From assembly GCA_946406115.1 (NCBI GenBank), contig OX291552.1, forward strand, positions 6,697,336-6,761,335: a stretch of 64,000 nt of DNA, read 5' to 3'. A program made the position numbers and the translations under genes. The notes beneath the pieces were generated by a model. The model searched no databases and was not told the DNA's origin. It saw only the letters and a list, made by a program, of their open reading frames with translations. How positions within the stretch are numbered: the stretch's first letter is position 1; each line of letters opens with the position of its first letter. Shown piece by piece: positions 52,560-64,000 of this stretch. This DNA comes from Apoda limacodes. Its lineage: Eukaryota > Arthropoda > Insecta > Lepidoptera > Limacodidae.

Positions 52560-55143
52560 TTTGATACTAACTATTGTGGCTGCGACATAAGTGAAGCGAC
52601 AGCAGAACTAGTTATTTTGGGAGACTTTAACGCCCACCATCGTGAGTGGCTCAGTTCTCGAACCAATAACTATGCTGGGATATCTGCTCATGAATTTGCT
52701 CTGACCTATGGATTCTCTCAGCTGGTACTTTCTCCAACGAGAATACCAGATATAGAGGAACATACGAGCTCCTTACTGGACCTTCTGCTGACTACTCGTC
52801 CGGACAGATACTCCGTCTCAGTGGATGCGCCTCTTGACTCCTCGGACCACTGTCTCGTTCGGACTCAAATGTCATGCTCACAACCCGATCCATCTAGGCA
52901 AACTAATTGGCGTCGTGTGTGGCAATATAAGTCTTCAGACTGGGATGGATTGCGAGAATTTTACGCATCGTACCCGTGGAGGCAGATCTGCTTTAACTCA
53001 GAAGATCCTGACGTCTGCGCAGCTGCAGTCACTGAGACAATACTTGCTGGTATGGAATGCTATATTCCTTACCCGCGAGTCGCTGCCTGCGTCAAAAACC
53101 GACCGTGGTTTAATAGTTCTTGCAGAAAAGCTAAAATTCTTAAGCAAACTGCATATAAGGCTTGGACCACGGCAATAAGGATCCGCATATTTAAATGCTG
53201 CCTCGAGGTTCAGTAAGAAAGCAACTGCCTGGGAAAAATTCCAATTCATCGGCAAAATAAGTGGGCAACTTGCGAGCTATCCTTCTGGGAGTCGTGTTTT
53301 CTGGTCGGTTGCCAAAGCTGCCGAAGGGAACTTTTGCCAGTCGTCACTACCACCACTGTGAAAGTCCGATGGTGACTTGGCCCATAGTGCTAAAGAGAAA
53401 GCCGATCTACTGGGCAGTCTCTTTGCCTCGAACTCGAACATGAACGATGAAGGCGCTGTACCACCTACTATACCGTGGTGCGGTAAGACCATGCCGGAAA
53501 TCTCCATCACGCAGCGGGAGGTCCGGCGGGCGTTGCTTTCTCTAGACGTTCATAAGTTGAGTGGGCCAGACGGTATACCAGCAGTGGTGCTTAAGCAGTG
53601 TGCTCCTGAATTATGTCCTGTACTCACGCGCCTCTTCGCGCCTTCCTACCACACTAGGCAATTTCCGTCTTCATGGAATACTGCGAATGTGCACCCGGTG
53701 CCCAAAAAGGGCGATAGATCAGATCCATCGAATTACAGGCCTATCGCTATTAACTCTCTCCTCTCTAAGGTGGTGGAGCGTGTGATCAACACACAGCTTC
53801 TAAGATAAGTACACGACCTGGTCAGTGACCGTCAATATGGCTTTCGCCACGGTCGCTCGACTGGTGACCTTCTAGTGTATCTCACACACCGATAGGCACT
53901 AGCCATTGAGAGTCAGGGGGAGGCATTGGCATGTAGCCTGGACATAGCGAAGTCGTCCGATCGGGTCTGGCACCGGGGTCTTCTATCAAAATTGCCATCT
54001 TACGGAGTGTCCGAGGGTTTGTGCAAATGGGTGGCTAGCTTTTTGTCCGGTTGACGCATAAGAACCGTAGTTGACGGTAGTTACTCTGATAGCATGGACA
54101 TTTATGCTGGTGTCCCGCAGGGCTCTGTGCTGTCTCCTATGCTGTTTCTACTGCATATCAATGAAATGTTGGACATCAACGACATACATTGCTATGCAGC
54201 TGACAGTACTGGAGACGCTTTTAACACGGATCGCGCAAACATCCCTCGTTCCGTTGTGGAGGAAAACCGCGGAGAACTTGTGTCTCAAATCGAGACCACA
54301 CTGTCCAAGGTCTTTGACTGGGGATGGGTAAACTTGGTCCGATTCAACCCTACAAAGACATAAGTGTGCGCGTTCAGCGCTAAGAAAACTCCATTCACTG
54401 TGGTCCCACAATTCTAGAACACTCCCCTTTCCATCTCCAAGAGCATTGGGATCCTTAGTGTCGACATCTCCAGCGATGTTCAGTTCCGAGATCATTAACA
54501 AGATAAGGTGAAGCTGGCGTCCAAAAAACTTGGTGTACTCAACAGAGCGAACCAGTACTTCACGTCGGGTCAAAGGTTGTTACTTTACAAGTTTCAAGTT
54601 CGGCCCCATATGGAGTACTGCTGCCATCTCTGGGCGGGTGCACACGGATACCAGCTTGGCCCTTTTGACTCGTTTCAACGACGGGCTGTGAGAATTGTCG
54701 ACGAATCCAAACTCACTTGCGGTATCGAGCCCTTAAGTCTGAGAAGAGACTTTGCCTCCCTGTGTGTGTTCTACCGCTTGTACAATGGGTTGTGTTCTGA
54801 GGAATTGTTCGAAATGAAGGCCACGGCTACTTTCTACCATCGCACTGCTCGCCGTCGGCAGGCCATTCATTCTCACACTTTAGAACCTAAATGGTCGCGT
54901 ACAGTGCGGTTTCAGAGAATATTCCTCCCGCGAACGCTTAATTTGTGGAATATGCTCCCTGCCAAGGTTTTTTGCAAGGACTACAGTATGGAGTTCTTCA
55001 AGAAAGAAGTTATTAGATTTCTGAAGGGTCGGCAACGCGCAAGTGATACCCCTGGTGTTGCAAGCGTCCATAGGCTACGGTGACCGCTTACCATCAGGCA
55101 GACCGTAAGCATGTTTTCCACCTTAGTGGTATAAAAAAAAAAA
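52560..55143 (+). pseudogene. inactivated LINE (family K): endonuclease and reverse transcriptase
   Basis: 5'-truncated. It opens inside the endonuclease at GDFNAHHREW (52617) and runs through SLLDLLLTTRP and SSDHCLV. The reverse transcriptase starts with SGPDGIPAVVLKQ and PSNYRPIAINSLLSKVVERV (to 53808). Three in-frame stops follow, near 53806, 53893 and 54053. Motif A reads LDIAKSSDRVW (AFD expected), and motif C reads YAAD (54193, YADD expected). GVPQGSVLSPMLF is intact. A further shift lies near 54361. The C-terminus (to 55083) ends GVASVHRLR, with an A tail at about 55131-55143. Most similar to jockey/CR1-group elements. Deletion derivatives of the same family lie at 28240 and 47467 (both minus) and at 23459/25846. 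Confidence 0.9.
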
Positions 55144-55149
55144 TAAGTA

Positions 55150-55540
55150 CAGACGACGGGCGGACGGACATGACGAATATCTTCATAGGTTGCACTATTG
55201 CCCTTTGACTATGGTACAATTAAAAACTAATCTTTCAGCAAATTGTTTATCAAGAGAATTAAGATGAAACTGGGCTTAGATTTAAGATACGTTTTTAGAA
55301 TAGACGTAAATTGTTATTTATTACTGAGAAAAAACTCAACTCAAAGTAGGTATTTTACTTAATATTGCTAGTTTCGAACATTTTAACGAAAATTTGTTTA
55401 AGACGGACGCCTACGTTTTATTGGAAAATAATCATCTTTAGTAGATTAATCTTTTTACTTAAATAACTTACAATACATGATATAAACTTACTTACGTTAT
55501 AGTAAATAAAATCTTTCAGTATCAAAACTCATGTTGAGTT
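55150..55540. other. no gene seen
   Basis: AT-rich, no matched repeat. Confidence 0.35.
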
Positions 55541-55544
55541 ACAT

Positions 55545-55700
55545 CCATACTAATATTATAAATGTGAAAGTAACTGAGTCTGTGTGTTACCTTTTTACGC
55601 TTAAACTACTGTACCGATTAAGATGAAATTTGGCATGGATATAGTTGGAATCCCAGGGAAGGACATCGGCTACTTGAAAACGTAATGTCCGAGTCCATTT
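55545..55700 (+). repeat. repeat C, 5' half
   Basis: CCATACTAATATTATAAATG through AAATTTGGCATGGATATAGT. Truncated by the next element. Confidence 0.65.
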
Positions 55701-55702
55701 TT

Positions 55703-56030
55703 TAGGGTTCCGTACCCAAAGTATTACACTTTGGGTACGGAAACCTATTACTAAGACTCCGCTGTCGGGTTGGTGGAGGGATTGTCCCTATCAATTATTT
55801 GTCCGTCCGTCCGTCACCAGGCTGTATCTCATGAACCGTGATTGTTAGACAGTTGAAATTTTCGCAGAAGATGGATTACTATTGCCGCTATAACAACAAA
55901 TACTAAAAACTGAATAAAATTAATATTTAGGGGGGCTCCCATTCAACAAACGTGATTTTTATTTCGTTTTTATAAATAATGGTACCCTTTGTGCGCGAGT
56001 CCGACTCGCACTTGGCCGATTTTTTTCTAT
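55703..56030 (+). repeat. 'AGGGTTCCGTACC' family, full-looking copy
   Basis: AGGGTTCCGTACCCAAAG start, a palindromic GTATTACACTTTGGGTACGG doubling, CATGAACCGTGATTGTTAGA, and the GCGAGTCCGACTCGCACTTGG end. Confidence 0.75.
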
Positions 56031-56269
56031 AACATTTCGCTACTCAAAAACTAGATAGTATCACAACGGACCAAAATAATGTATTGAGAGCAAGAGCGAT
56101 TGTTTGAATCGAGAGCGAAGCGAAGGATTCTAGAGTAGAATCCTAAGCGTAACGAGGAATTAAAGTACTTCAATCGAAGTGAAATAATTTTGGTACCATG
56201 TGGCACACTTTGCTTTTCATCCCTCGCTTTGAGAAAAATAAATAAGGGGTGATTTTAGTAGTGATAAAT

Positions 56270-56530
56270 ATCTAATACCTTTAAACGAGCAATTATTGTA
56301 TATATGTACATAATCTGAATCTCAGAAACGGCTCCAACAATTTTTATGAAATTTAGTATGCGGTTTCGGGGGCGATAAGTCGATCTAGCCAGGTTTAATT
56401 TTTAGAAAACTTCGTTTTATTCGTGTTTTCCGGCAATGATATACTGAAAAATATGACTCTTCCTGACATCTATTGTGCGTGTGATGACGTTGTTGAAAAA
56501 AAAAACGAGCAAAGCTCGGTTCTCCAGGTA
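56270..56530 (+). repeat. dispersed repeat B, copy 3
   Basis: AAACGAGCAATTATTGTATA through AACGAGCAAAGCTCGGTTCT. Confidence 0.75.
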
Positions 56531-56725
56531 CTTAAATTTACATACCCAAATTACAAATTTATTTACCTACCTTTTAAATTTGTGTGAATCAAATTAAAAT
56601 TATTTGTAATATCTTGATAAAAAGTAATAAGAAAACGAATAAGAAGTTACCGCGTATTTTCTTTTTAATTTGGTAAGCCGATGCCGCATCGGTAGGCGCG
56701 GTTTTTTTACTACCGGCCAGGGAGC

Positions 56726-56891
56726 TTATTGGGAAAAGTCTCGAGCAATTCGGATTCTGGAATTCGTGACTGGAATTTATAGAAGTCTGACTTATCTCTC
56801 GAAACTCGTGAATGTATGCAAGTAGCATACATTTTTCTCTCGAATTCCAGAGTCCAAATATCGTCATCATCCTCGAGACTGTTCCCAATAA
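56726..56891. mobile_element. foldback element with ~41-bp inverted ends
   Basis: TTATTGGGAAAAGTCTCGAG (56726) pairs with CTCGAGACTGTTCCCAATAA (to 56891), and the inner GGATTCTGGAATTCG pairs with CGAATTCCAGAGTCC (56841). A 15-base palindrome CCGATGCCGCATCGG lies just outside, near 56678. Non-coding. Confidence 0.65.
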
Positions 56892-56999
56892 AATCCCAGG
56901 ACTTTATCGAAGCTTATTGCGTTCAAACTTTTTAATTAAGAGGATACGATTTGCGGCGCCTCGCAGCGGGCTTCATACAAACAAATTTCTAATTTGTTT

Positions 57000-58320
57000 T
57001 TGACGTTTACTGATAAATCACTGTGAAATTTCTTAGTCTAGGTCCCAAGCCGAATACATATGTCTGTGGTTTTCCAAAAACTTGTAAAATCTTTTTATTA
57101 ACTAGAAATCTTTTTTGAAACCCATTGAATGAAAAACTTGAATCCTGTTTAACTTTTGAACTATAAAATTTAATAGAAAACTGGCTCACTGCAGACCTAG
57201 ATATTTATACTAGCACATATTTTCAAAATTTCGTGGTGTTTGATCAGCAAGGCTAAATACTAATAGGATCACTCGTGTGTCTGCCTTAAGGAAAAACGCG
57301 GTCTGAATCTACAATACCGATTTCGTTGAAGCTTGGTACACATATGGGGTTTTTGTGACCGTCACACGGTCATGTAACGTAATAGTAAATCGTGTATTAA
57401 GGGCGGTAAGGAGAAAATTATTAGCGAGACGCTATTGAGAAGCCTTAGGCTGAAGGTCGTTTTTTCCGTACCACCCGTGTTACACACAATGTCTTTCATG
57501 ACATTTGCGAGTAAATAAACAAATATATGAGGATGATATTAAAAATCACAATAAAAGTTTTTAAAGTTACCTTAGTGTGTAAATGTTTATCGCCAGGAAA
57601 TTCGCTAATAATTTTTTCTACATTTTCTCCCGTAAGACTTTGATTTTTTACTCACATACCCATTTGAATATTACTGTTCAATATTGATGGGAGTTTTGGA
57701 CTTGAGAATTCTCTTAAACATAGAGCAAATTGCGGTTGACAGTTTGTACAGTTCGGAATATTTTCTTAAAGTAAAGTAATAATAGGAAATTCTCTGAAAA
57801 CGAACTCGTTTTCTTCTCATTTCTCCAGATAATAAAACTGGCGTATGCTGTTAAGTACCTTCTTCTCTTCAGGCTTCGGTGATTACAGGTTCACATTTAT
57901 TACTTGATCCCCACTATCAGTATCTAGCGGTGTCGCATTTAACTAAGTATGATAAGCTCATCTGACGACGAAGACATTTTTTATTTCTTTTGTAAATTGT
58001 AAAATAAAGAAACTTACCAAAACAAAAGTGGCGGGAACAGGTATTTAGCCATCAAGCGATATCTAGAGAAATTATGAATTAAAAAGTGTTGGCTAAAGTC
58101 AAAACTTTTTGGTCGCAAGTGCGGTTATAAGTTCCACAGACCTAGGATCGCTACCCTAAAGTTCACACTATTATGTTGACTGTAGTTTTTATTTTTGACC
58201 ACCGGATCAGAAAAATTATTGTAGTAGTTCATATCTTAAACTACAGATGTCACTTTTGTACATACGTGATAGAATAGATAAAACAGTATGTAAAGTCTAC
58301 GTATATGAGCAGCTTACGCT
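57000..58320. other. no gene seen
   Basis: AT-rich. A short block at 58150-58220 (AGTTCACACTATTATG, then TTTTTGACCACCGGATCAGA) recurs at 45010-45070, so it belongs to a dispersed repeat. Confidence 0.4.
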
Positions 58321-58329
58321 GTTAAAAAA

Positions 58330-58500
58330 TCATGCTTCAAAGTCAACGCAATAAAAAAATACGGCCCAAATACAGGCATTTTTGTCGCATATTTTGCCAT
58401 TCACAATTAAATCAAAACCTATGGGGCTAGAATCATGAAATTTCACATAAAATTTACATCACAAATATAGGCAAACTCCGAAATTTGTTAATTTGTTGTT
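58330..58500 (+). repeat. repeat E fragment
   Basis: AAGTCAACGCAATAAAAAAA, GGCATTTTTGTCGCATATTT and ACCTATGGGGCTAGAATCAT match repeat E. Confidence 0.6.
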
Positions 58501-58549
58501 CTAACATATTAAAAGAAAAGAAGAGAAGAGAAGATAAACTAAAAATAAG

Positions 58550-58960
58550 TTAGTGGACCATAGCATTTCTTTAAAAACTAGCTCCAAGGCAATTTTTTTA
58601 CATTACGTATAACAATGGATAAGAAGGGCAAATTCTGCGCCACTTTATAGGGATGTCACCCTTGCATGTTACATTTTGCATAGGTAGCCGGCTAACTTTC
58701 CTCGAAGTTAGCCGACCATAGCCTTTTTCTAAAAACTAGCTCGACGGCAAAGTTTTCAAAATTACGTATGACCGATGAATAATAAACGGCGAATTATCAG
58801 CACTTTGCACGTCCGTATCTCCCTTGCTAACTTCGAGTAAAATTACCCGACCATGACCTTTTTTCAAAAAATAGCTCAACGGCAAATTTTTAATGTAACG
58901 GATAAAAAACGGCAAATTTGGGTATACTTTGTTTTGCATTTGACTAAAAATAGTATGCTG
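58550..58960 (+). repeat. three diverged tandem units of ~140-160 bp
   Basis: The block 'GACCATAGC...AAAAACTAGCTC...GGCAA' starts near 58556, 58713 and 58850. Each is followed by a GGATAAnAAnGGCnAAT segment. No continuous frame. Confidence 0.7.
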
Positions 58961-59689
58961 ACTTAAAAACCTTTGCTAACCCATGTTTGAAGTTTTAGTA
59001 ACAACCCGGTGCGTGAGACCGGCATCTACAATCACGTAAGTCAAAGTTTTTCTTTTTACAGAATCTGTTTGGCTGGAGAATATATTAAACTAACTGACCC
59101 GGCGAACGTTGTTTCTTTTTTTAAAACAACTGCCGCACCAACCTATTGTGAAAGGGTTGTACTACTTCAGAAACGTTCCCCGTCGTGTGCATAACAACTA
59201 CCATTTCATCATCATCATTTCATTTTAATCGGTTTACCCTTGTTGCGCAAGTCCGCGAATCGCACTTGACCCTTTCGGAAAATCTTTTCTTATCGGATGC
59301 CTACATCATACAAAGTACACACCCTCCATGTTTAAGGTCTCTACGATTAGCGGCTTCGGCATCGCGTTGATCTGTCAGTCAGTCATTCAGGAAAAAGCAT
59401 TTATATGTATAAAAGAAGACTGAAAAACGAAATACAACTCATGATGACAATCATTTGTATAGTAAATTAATTATCAGTAAGATCGAAAATAAACTTACTC
59501 ACAATTCCGGTATTCTAAAAATGATCCAAAAAGTTTTAGAATTACGCAAAAAACGTATCATTTCATGTTACTTTTTTTTCTTACATGAAACAAAAGTCCG
59601 GCGAACCTGGTATTAAGCAAGTTACCATAACCTAAGTTACCAAACTACATTTTCACGTCACTACTTTGCAAAAGACTCTCTAATCCGAC

Positions 59690-59950
59690 TCCCTCGCAGC
59701 CTAGTTGGTAGTGTGATGGACTGCCGTGCAGAGGGTGTGGGTTCGATTCCCGCACTGGACAAACATTTATGTGTTAAACATTTGTGTTTGTCTTGAGTCT
59801 GGGTGTACTTATGTATGATGTGTATGTATTTACAAAAAAAAAAAAAGTAATATATATGTATTTATATCCGTTGTCTGGTACCCATAACACAAGCTTTGCT
59901 TACTTTGGGGCTAGACGGCGCTGTGTGTAATGTCCAAAAAAAAAAATATT
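59690..59950 (+). mobile_element. full-length tRNA-derived SINE
   Basis: tRNA-like head with A-box region CTAGTTGGTAGTGTGATGG (from 59701) and exact B box GGTTCGATTCC at 59740-59750. The body is TTGTCTTGAGTCTGGGTGTA. The 3' end is GCTAGACGGCGCTGTGTGTA and an A tail at 59936-59947. The best SINE copy in the window and likely Pol III-competent in its promoter. Confidence 0.88.
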
Positions 59951-60229
59951 TAAAAATAAAAAAAATATTTTTAATCCAACTTCCCCGTAATTATTTTCCT
60001 CACCTATTAGTAACCCTTTATAGTATATAGGCTTTATGTTCTTATATAACTCATAGTTGTGAGGTACACTTATATAACTCGTAGCCGTGAACTACATTTC
60101 ATAACTGTGGTCAGAGCTAATTAATTAACTAAAACTCAAGGCTTTCGTGCAATATATAAGTTTCAAACATTGTACATTTCTAATGCACTTTGTTTATGGT
60201 CAGCTATGATTCGTTCGTGGAATTTGGTT

Positions 60230-60710
60230 GTAGTTATTTCCGCGGGAGCTTTTGAATTTCCCGGGATAAAAAGCAGCCTTTGTCCTTTTCTGTATCTTTA
60301 ACTATCTCTGTGTGCAAAATTTCAGCTCATTTAAATGCTCCCAGTGAAGCAGGATAAGTAACAAATTTAGTTATAGTTATTTCCGAACTTTGATTATCGG
60401 CGTGGGACTCCTTCATTTAATTTCTGTTTTGATACTGTGATTTACTTCTTAATTACCCCGCGCTAAATTCGGTTATCGGTGACTGTGATTTACCCTTAAT
60501 TACACTAATGAAGTTTGCTATATCCAGCTGTAGCTATACCTTTAGTTCGTTAAAGCTCGGTTATAATTATTCCCGCGGGAATTTCGCATTTCATGACTTA
60601 ACATATATGTATGCCAAGTTTCATCCTGATCCGTCCAGTAGTTGAAGCGTGAAGAAGTAACAAAGATACACACTCACACAGTCACACACTCACAATATTT
60701 TGCCTTTGTA
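60230..60710 (-). repeat. repeat C, two partial copies, minus strand
   Basis: TAAATTCGGTTATCGGTGAC, ACTAATGAAGTTTGCTATAT and AAGTTTCATCCTGATCCGTC give the reversed family order. An additional 5' piece lies at 60230-60430. Confidence 0.6.
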
Positions 60711-61690
60711 ATCTTAACGGGATACTTTTCAGGAAAGTTTTTTTGCTAGAAGAATAGCACCTTTTGTTTATTTTATAAAAGTTACTTGTGTCAAATGACT
60801 GACACATGTTGAGTTAGTTACAAAAATATATAATTATTATGTGATTTTAACTTTGTAACTTATGTGTAAAAATATGGTGTTTTTTGGTTTTCTAAGTGAA
60901 ATCAGTTTCTTTGTATTGATAGTAAAGTCATCGAGCTGTGATTTATAAACAAACTTTATTTTATTATAAAAAAACATACATTTTAAAACCAAACCAGTTG
61001 TAAGTAAAATAATTGGAATAAATTTCAGCCGAACACCCCGATTCCTAGGACTGGCTTCAGCAATAATGTAAGTCAAATTGACTTCACCTGTGGCGGGTTA
61101 TCAATGAATTATTCAACTTATTTATTCAAAGGTAGGTAGTGTTTATTTTGAACAACTGTTTTCTTCGTAAAATATCTCAGTTGTTTTAGGTTCATTCGTA
61201 TCCATGCAAATTTAATACGATTGGTAAGAGCAGGGACATGAAACTCATTTTCATAATGGTGTACCTACTGTTTTAAGTGAAAAAGAGACGGGACACAAAA
61301 GGAACACTTCGTAAATAATATGTACGTGTTGGATGCAAATATTTAATATATAAGTCTTTTGTGTTTATTAATCTATATGATAGTACTCAATGAAGTCTTC
61401 TGTATTTTGTGCAATCACTAAGTTATTATTTTCCGTAGCCGTTATTAAGATGTGAAACAAACTAAAGTACCCATAACCTACAGCATTGACAAGTTCTTAG
61501 TACCCATTCGTGAAAAACCGGCTAAGTGCGAGTCTCGCTCGCGCGCCGAGGGTTTCGTACAAACTTATTATATGTATATTATATCTTCCGTCATGATATC
61601 AAATCTCACAGGTTTATGAATTCATTATCAGTTTTTGTTTTTATTTTTCCTATATTTGTGTATCAACATCTTGCTCCTTGTTATAGATAT
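60711..61690. other. no gene seen
   Basis: AT-rich. 61515-61560 (AAAACCGGCTAAGTGCGAGT) is a short minus-strand end of the AGGGTTCCGTACC group. Confidence 0.4.
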
Positions 61691-61717
61691 CATCATATAT
61701 ATATTATATATAGATAT

Positions 61718-61893
61718 CATGAAGATCTTCATTTCAGATGAATGCTGTCAAACTAGAAATGGCTATGAACTCCGTAACTATTGATCGTAGACTAGTAGTT
61801 TCCATATAGAAAGTCATAGATCTTATGAAAATCTTCATTTAAGATTAGAAATGGCTATATCTACGTAACTATTGATCGCAGACTAGTGGTTTA
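61718..61893 (+). repeat. two diverged tandem units of ~90-115 bp
   Basis: The block ATCTTCATTTnAGAT, then AGAAATGGCTAT, then GTAACTATTGATCG, occurs at 61726-61795 and again at 61830-61885. Confidence 0.65.
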
Positions 61894-62029
61894 TTTACAA
61901 AAGTAGCAGTTGCCTTTAAATTTTTTTTTAGCAATATTCCATTCAAACCAACTGAATATATTGATTCAAAACCAATTTTAGCAGAAAAATTAATAAAAAA
62001 CTAATGTTCCTGCATGTAAAGTTCCCTTT

Positions 62030-62970
62030 TTATTTAAAATCAATAGTCCTACGGATATCATAAATACATTTAAATCATTAGAAATAAAAAACGCCAAAGA
62101 CCTTGGGGACTTTTTGTAAAAACTATAAACTCAATAATTCATGTTATAGCACAACCCATAGCCATAATTATTAATAGTTGTGCTGATAGTGGTGTGTTTC
62201 CTCATGAGATGAAACTAAGCAAAGATATACTTCTTTTTAAATCAGGTAGTTTTACAAATCCTAATAATTTTCGGGCTATTTCAATACTACCTGTACTTAG
62301 TAAAGTTTTTGAAAAAATCATACTTTGTCAAATGTTAAGACATTTCTGTATTTATGACCTGCTCAGTAGTGAACTGTTTGAATTAATGGAAGGCCGTTCC
62401 TCAAACGACGCAGGAGTGGCACTATTAAAAAATATATTTATGGCCTGGGAGGATTTGCATGATGCTCTTGTAATGTCTTGTGACTTATCTAAGGCATTTG
62501 ACTGTGTCCAACATGAAAATCTCATCAGAGAGCTACTCACTACTTTTGACCTTCTACATGTGTAGCAGAGTACAGAAAATAGATGTCAACGGATCTGAAA
62601 AGAAAAGAAAAGATGTCTGGGATCAGCAGTCACTATTGGAGTCCCTCAGGGCTTAATTTTAGGTCCTTTTCTATTTCTTATTTTTATTTATGATCTCCCA
62701 TATCATGTAAAATTTCATGACATTGTCTTATTTACTGATGACATTTCTTTACTTTTTAAAGTTAGGAGATGACAGACATGTTATGATGAATTCAATAATG
62801 CCATTTCTAAAATTGAAAATTGGTTTAACGCTAATAATTTACTTAATGAGAAAGAAACCAAAAGTGTTTAATTTACGTTACCAAATGTTAGTCAGATCCA
62901 GACATGTATTAATATAATAAATGGCGAGCACTAAGAACTTGTTAATTCAACAGTCTTTCTTGGCATAACG
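62030..62970 (+). pseudogene. decayed jockey/CR1-type reverse transcriptase
   Basis: 62194-62565 reads NNFRAISILPVLSKVFEKII and MSCDLSKAFDCVQHENLI (motif A, with AFD intact). After a frameshift, VPQGLILGPFLFLIFI (near 62640-62690) and then FTDDIS, where YADD is expected. The thumb region is broken. No tail or target duplication found. A different family from K and from the intact LINE. Confidence 0.75.
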
Positions 62971-63059
62971 CTGGACTGCAAACTGGATAAAAAAAAAGTA
63001 TTTCATAACTTTGACGACAAAAACGCGTAAAATCCTAATTTGAATAAAAAAACTTGACT

Positions 63060-63300
63060 TTGACTTTGAACAACAAATACTAAAAAACAACAAATAATAA
63101 ACGTGATATTTTTTTTTGCTCGATGTTGACAACAATAACAGGTAGATGCTTGAAATATTAACAGAATATTTAATTTACTTTTAAAATAAATAATTAAATT
63201 AAAATAAAACAAATATCTAAGATGAGGTTTTTTTGGGCGTTTTTATAGATAATGGTACGGAACCCTTCGTGCGCAAGTCCGACTTGCACTTAGCCAATTT
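63060..63300 (+). repeat. 'AGGGTTCCGTACC' family, 3' part
   Basis: TTTTTGCTCGATGTTGACAA through GCGCAAGTCCGACTTGCACT and TTAGCCAATTTT. Confidence 0.65.
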
Positions 63301-63309
63301 TCTAAGAAA

Positions 63310-63560
63310 AGTATTCGTTACATTTGGGAGAAAGTTTCGGTATACAAATGGATGCCCATGTTTCCATGCTCATAGGGTCAGGATATAATGATGGGAATCT
63401 GGAGAAATTAAGGAAACTCTAACGGAAATTTTTATTGGCACACTTAAAGCGATTTGGGTATATTTTAAGTGAATGAAAAAATAAAACAATTGGTCACTTA
63501 AAAGTAAAATATAAATTTTTTTTTCAACAAAAACAACAACCAGCTTCAAAAATATGCACT
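63310..63560 (+). repeat. repeat D copy
   Basis: TTACATTTGGGAGAAAGTTT, GGTCAGGATATAATGATGGG and AAGCGATTTGGGTATATTTT. Confidence 0.65.
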
Positions 63561-63639
63561 GAAAAGGTAAAAATCAATATTTTAAACAATCTTATGTAAG
63601 CTACAATTTGAAGTTGGTGTTGTGCAAGATAAGTGTGTT

Positions 63640-63915
63640 ATAATCTTCACGTCCCAAGTGGCGAAGGTTAAAACCCCGGGGTCAGCGTGTACCAATGAGT
63701 CTTTTCTTAATTTCTCAAGTACATTGATTTATTTATTCACACCACTGGCTTTTTGGTAAAGGAAACAACATGAAGAAACCTGCATACGTCAAATAAAAAT
63801 ACAAAAAAAAAGACGTATGTGAAGTCCAAATTCCGCACTGGGTCCGTGTGAGAACTATGACTCAAATCACCCTCGTTGAGGGTAGGCCGTGCCCTAACAG
63901 TGGGGACGTATGAAG
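63640..63915. repeat. repeat F (minus) followed by repeat G (plus)
   Basis: TTTCTCAAGTACATTGATTT with TTCACACCACTGG is the reverse of repeat F. GTGAAGTCCAAATTCCGCAC then TGGGTCCGTGTGAG starts repeat G. Confidence 0.5.
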
Positions 63916-64000
63916 GCTGGCAAGAACAAACGTCAAGTGTAGGTTGGATAAGTTTGATTATGAATAAAATGCTTAAAGCCTTTCAATCAAAAGCGAGAAA

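Noticed and set aside
59701..59761. Possible tRNA gene with A and B boxes
   Set aside because: It cannot fold into a full cloverleaf, and it continues into a SINE body and A tail, so it is a SINE head.

Overview
The window looks like nuclear DNA of a moth or butterfly (Lepidoptera). It is AT-rich and gene-poor, and it is packed with repeat types that I know from lepidopteran genomes. These include tRNA-derived SINEs with intact B boxes, the 'AGGGTTCCGTACC' and 'CCGACTTCAAAAAAGGAGG' dispersed families, jockey/CR1-type LINEs, short foldback elements and TIR elements. I see no bacterial operon, rRNA or functional tRNA gene, and no long conserved host gene. Species-level identification is not possible from the sequence alone.

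The only credible host genes are two short paralogous genes for secreted, processed peptides: gene A (3345-4280, +) and gene B (32736-33884, +). Each has a TATA box, a signal peptide, an acidic propeptide ending in a furin-type R-x-[IV]-K-R site, and a small basic mature peptide with a CPxG...GCM core. In both, one intron interrupts the frame after the second base of a codon, and a tiny second exon (37 or 43 nt) encodes an Arg/His/Lys-rich tail. Joining the exons gives 130 and 100 residues, with predicted mature peptides of 39 and 38 residues. A kappaB-like decamer lies just upstream of each TATA box. I do not recognise the family. An immune effector or cytokine-like peptide is the favoured inference.

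Gene B's second exon and 3' end lie in the right arm of a ~1.16 kb inverted repeat (33438-34590). The left arm (29437-30614) holds an inverted second exon with the same predicted peptide and no exon 1. Exon 1 of gene B sits between the arms.

The rest is repeat landscape. 1-3.2 kb: dispersed repeats, a SINE and a MITE. 4.5-5.3 kb: 5'-truncated jockey LINE with a target site duplication. 5.8-10.5 kb: dispersed and tandem repeats. 13.8-16.8 kb: repeat B, a Tc1-like transposase relic and an imperfect direct repeat. 18.8-23.1 kb: repeats and two decayed LINEs. 23.16-27.94 kb: a near-perfect 2,387-bp tandem duplication. 28.2-29.3 kb: LINE relic. 36.3-37.9 kb: two tandem arrays. 38.0-43.4 kb: a full-length, apparently intact LINE with both ORFs open and a perfect 46-bp target site duplication, nested inside a ~510-bp TIR element. 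46-56 kb: dispersed repeats, an interrupted repeat A and a second, inactivated LINE (52.6-55.1 kb). 56-64 kb: foldback element, tandem repeats, a full-length SINE and a decayed reverse transcriptase. Coordinates of dispersed repeats are approximate because they were read by eye.
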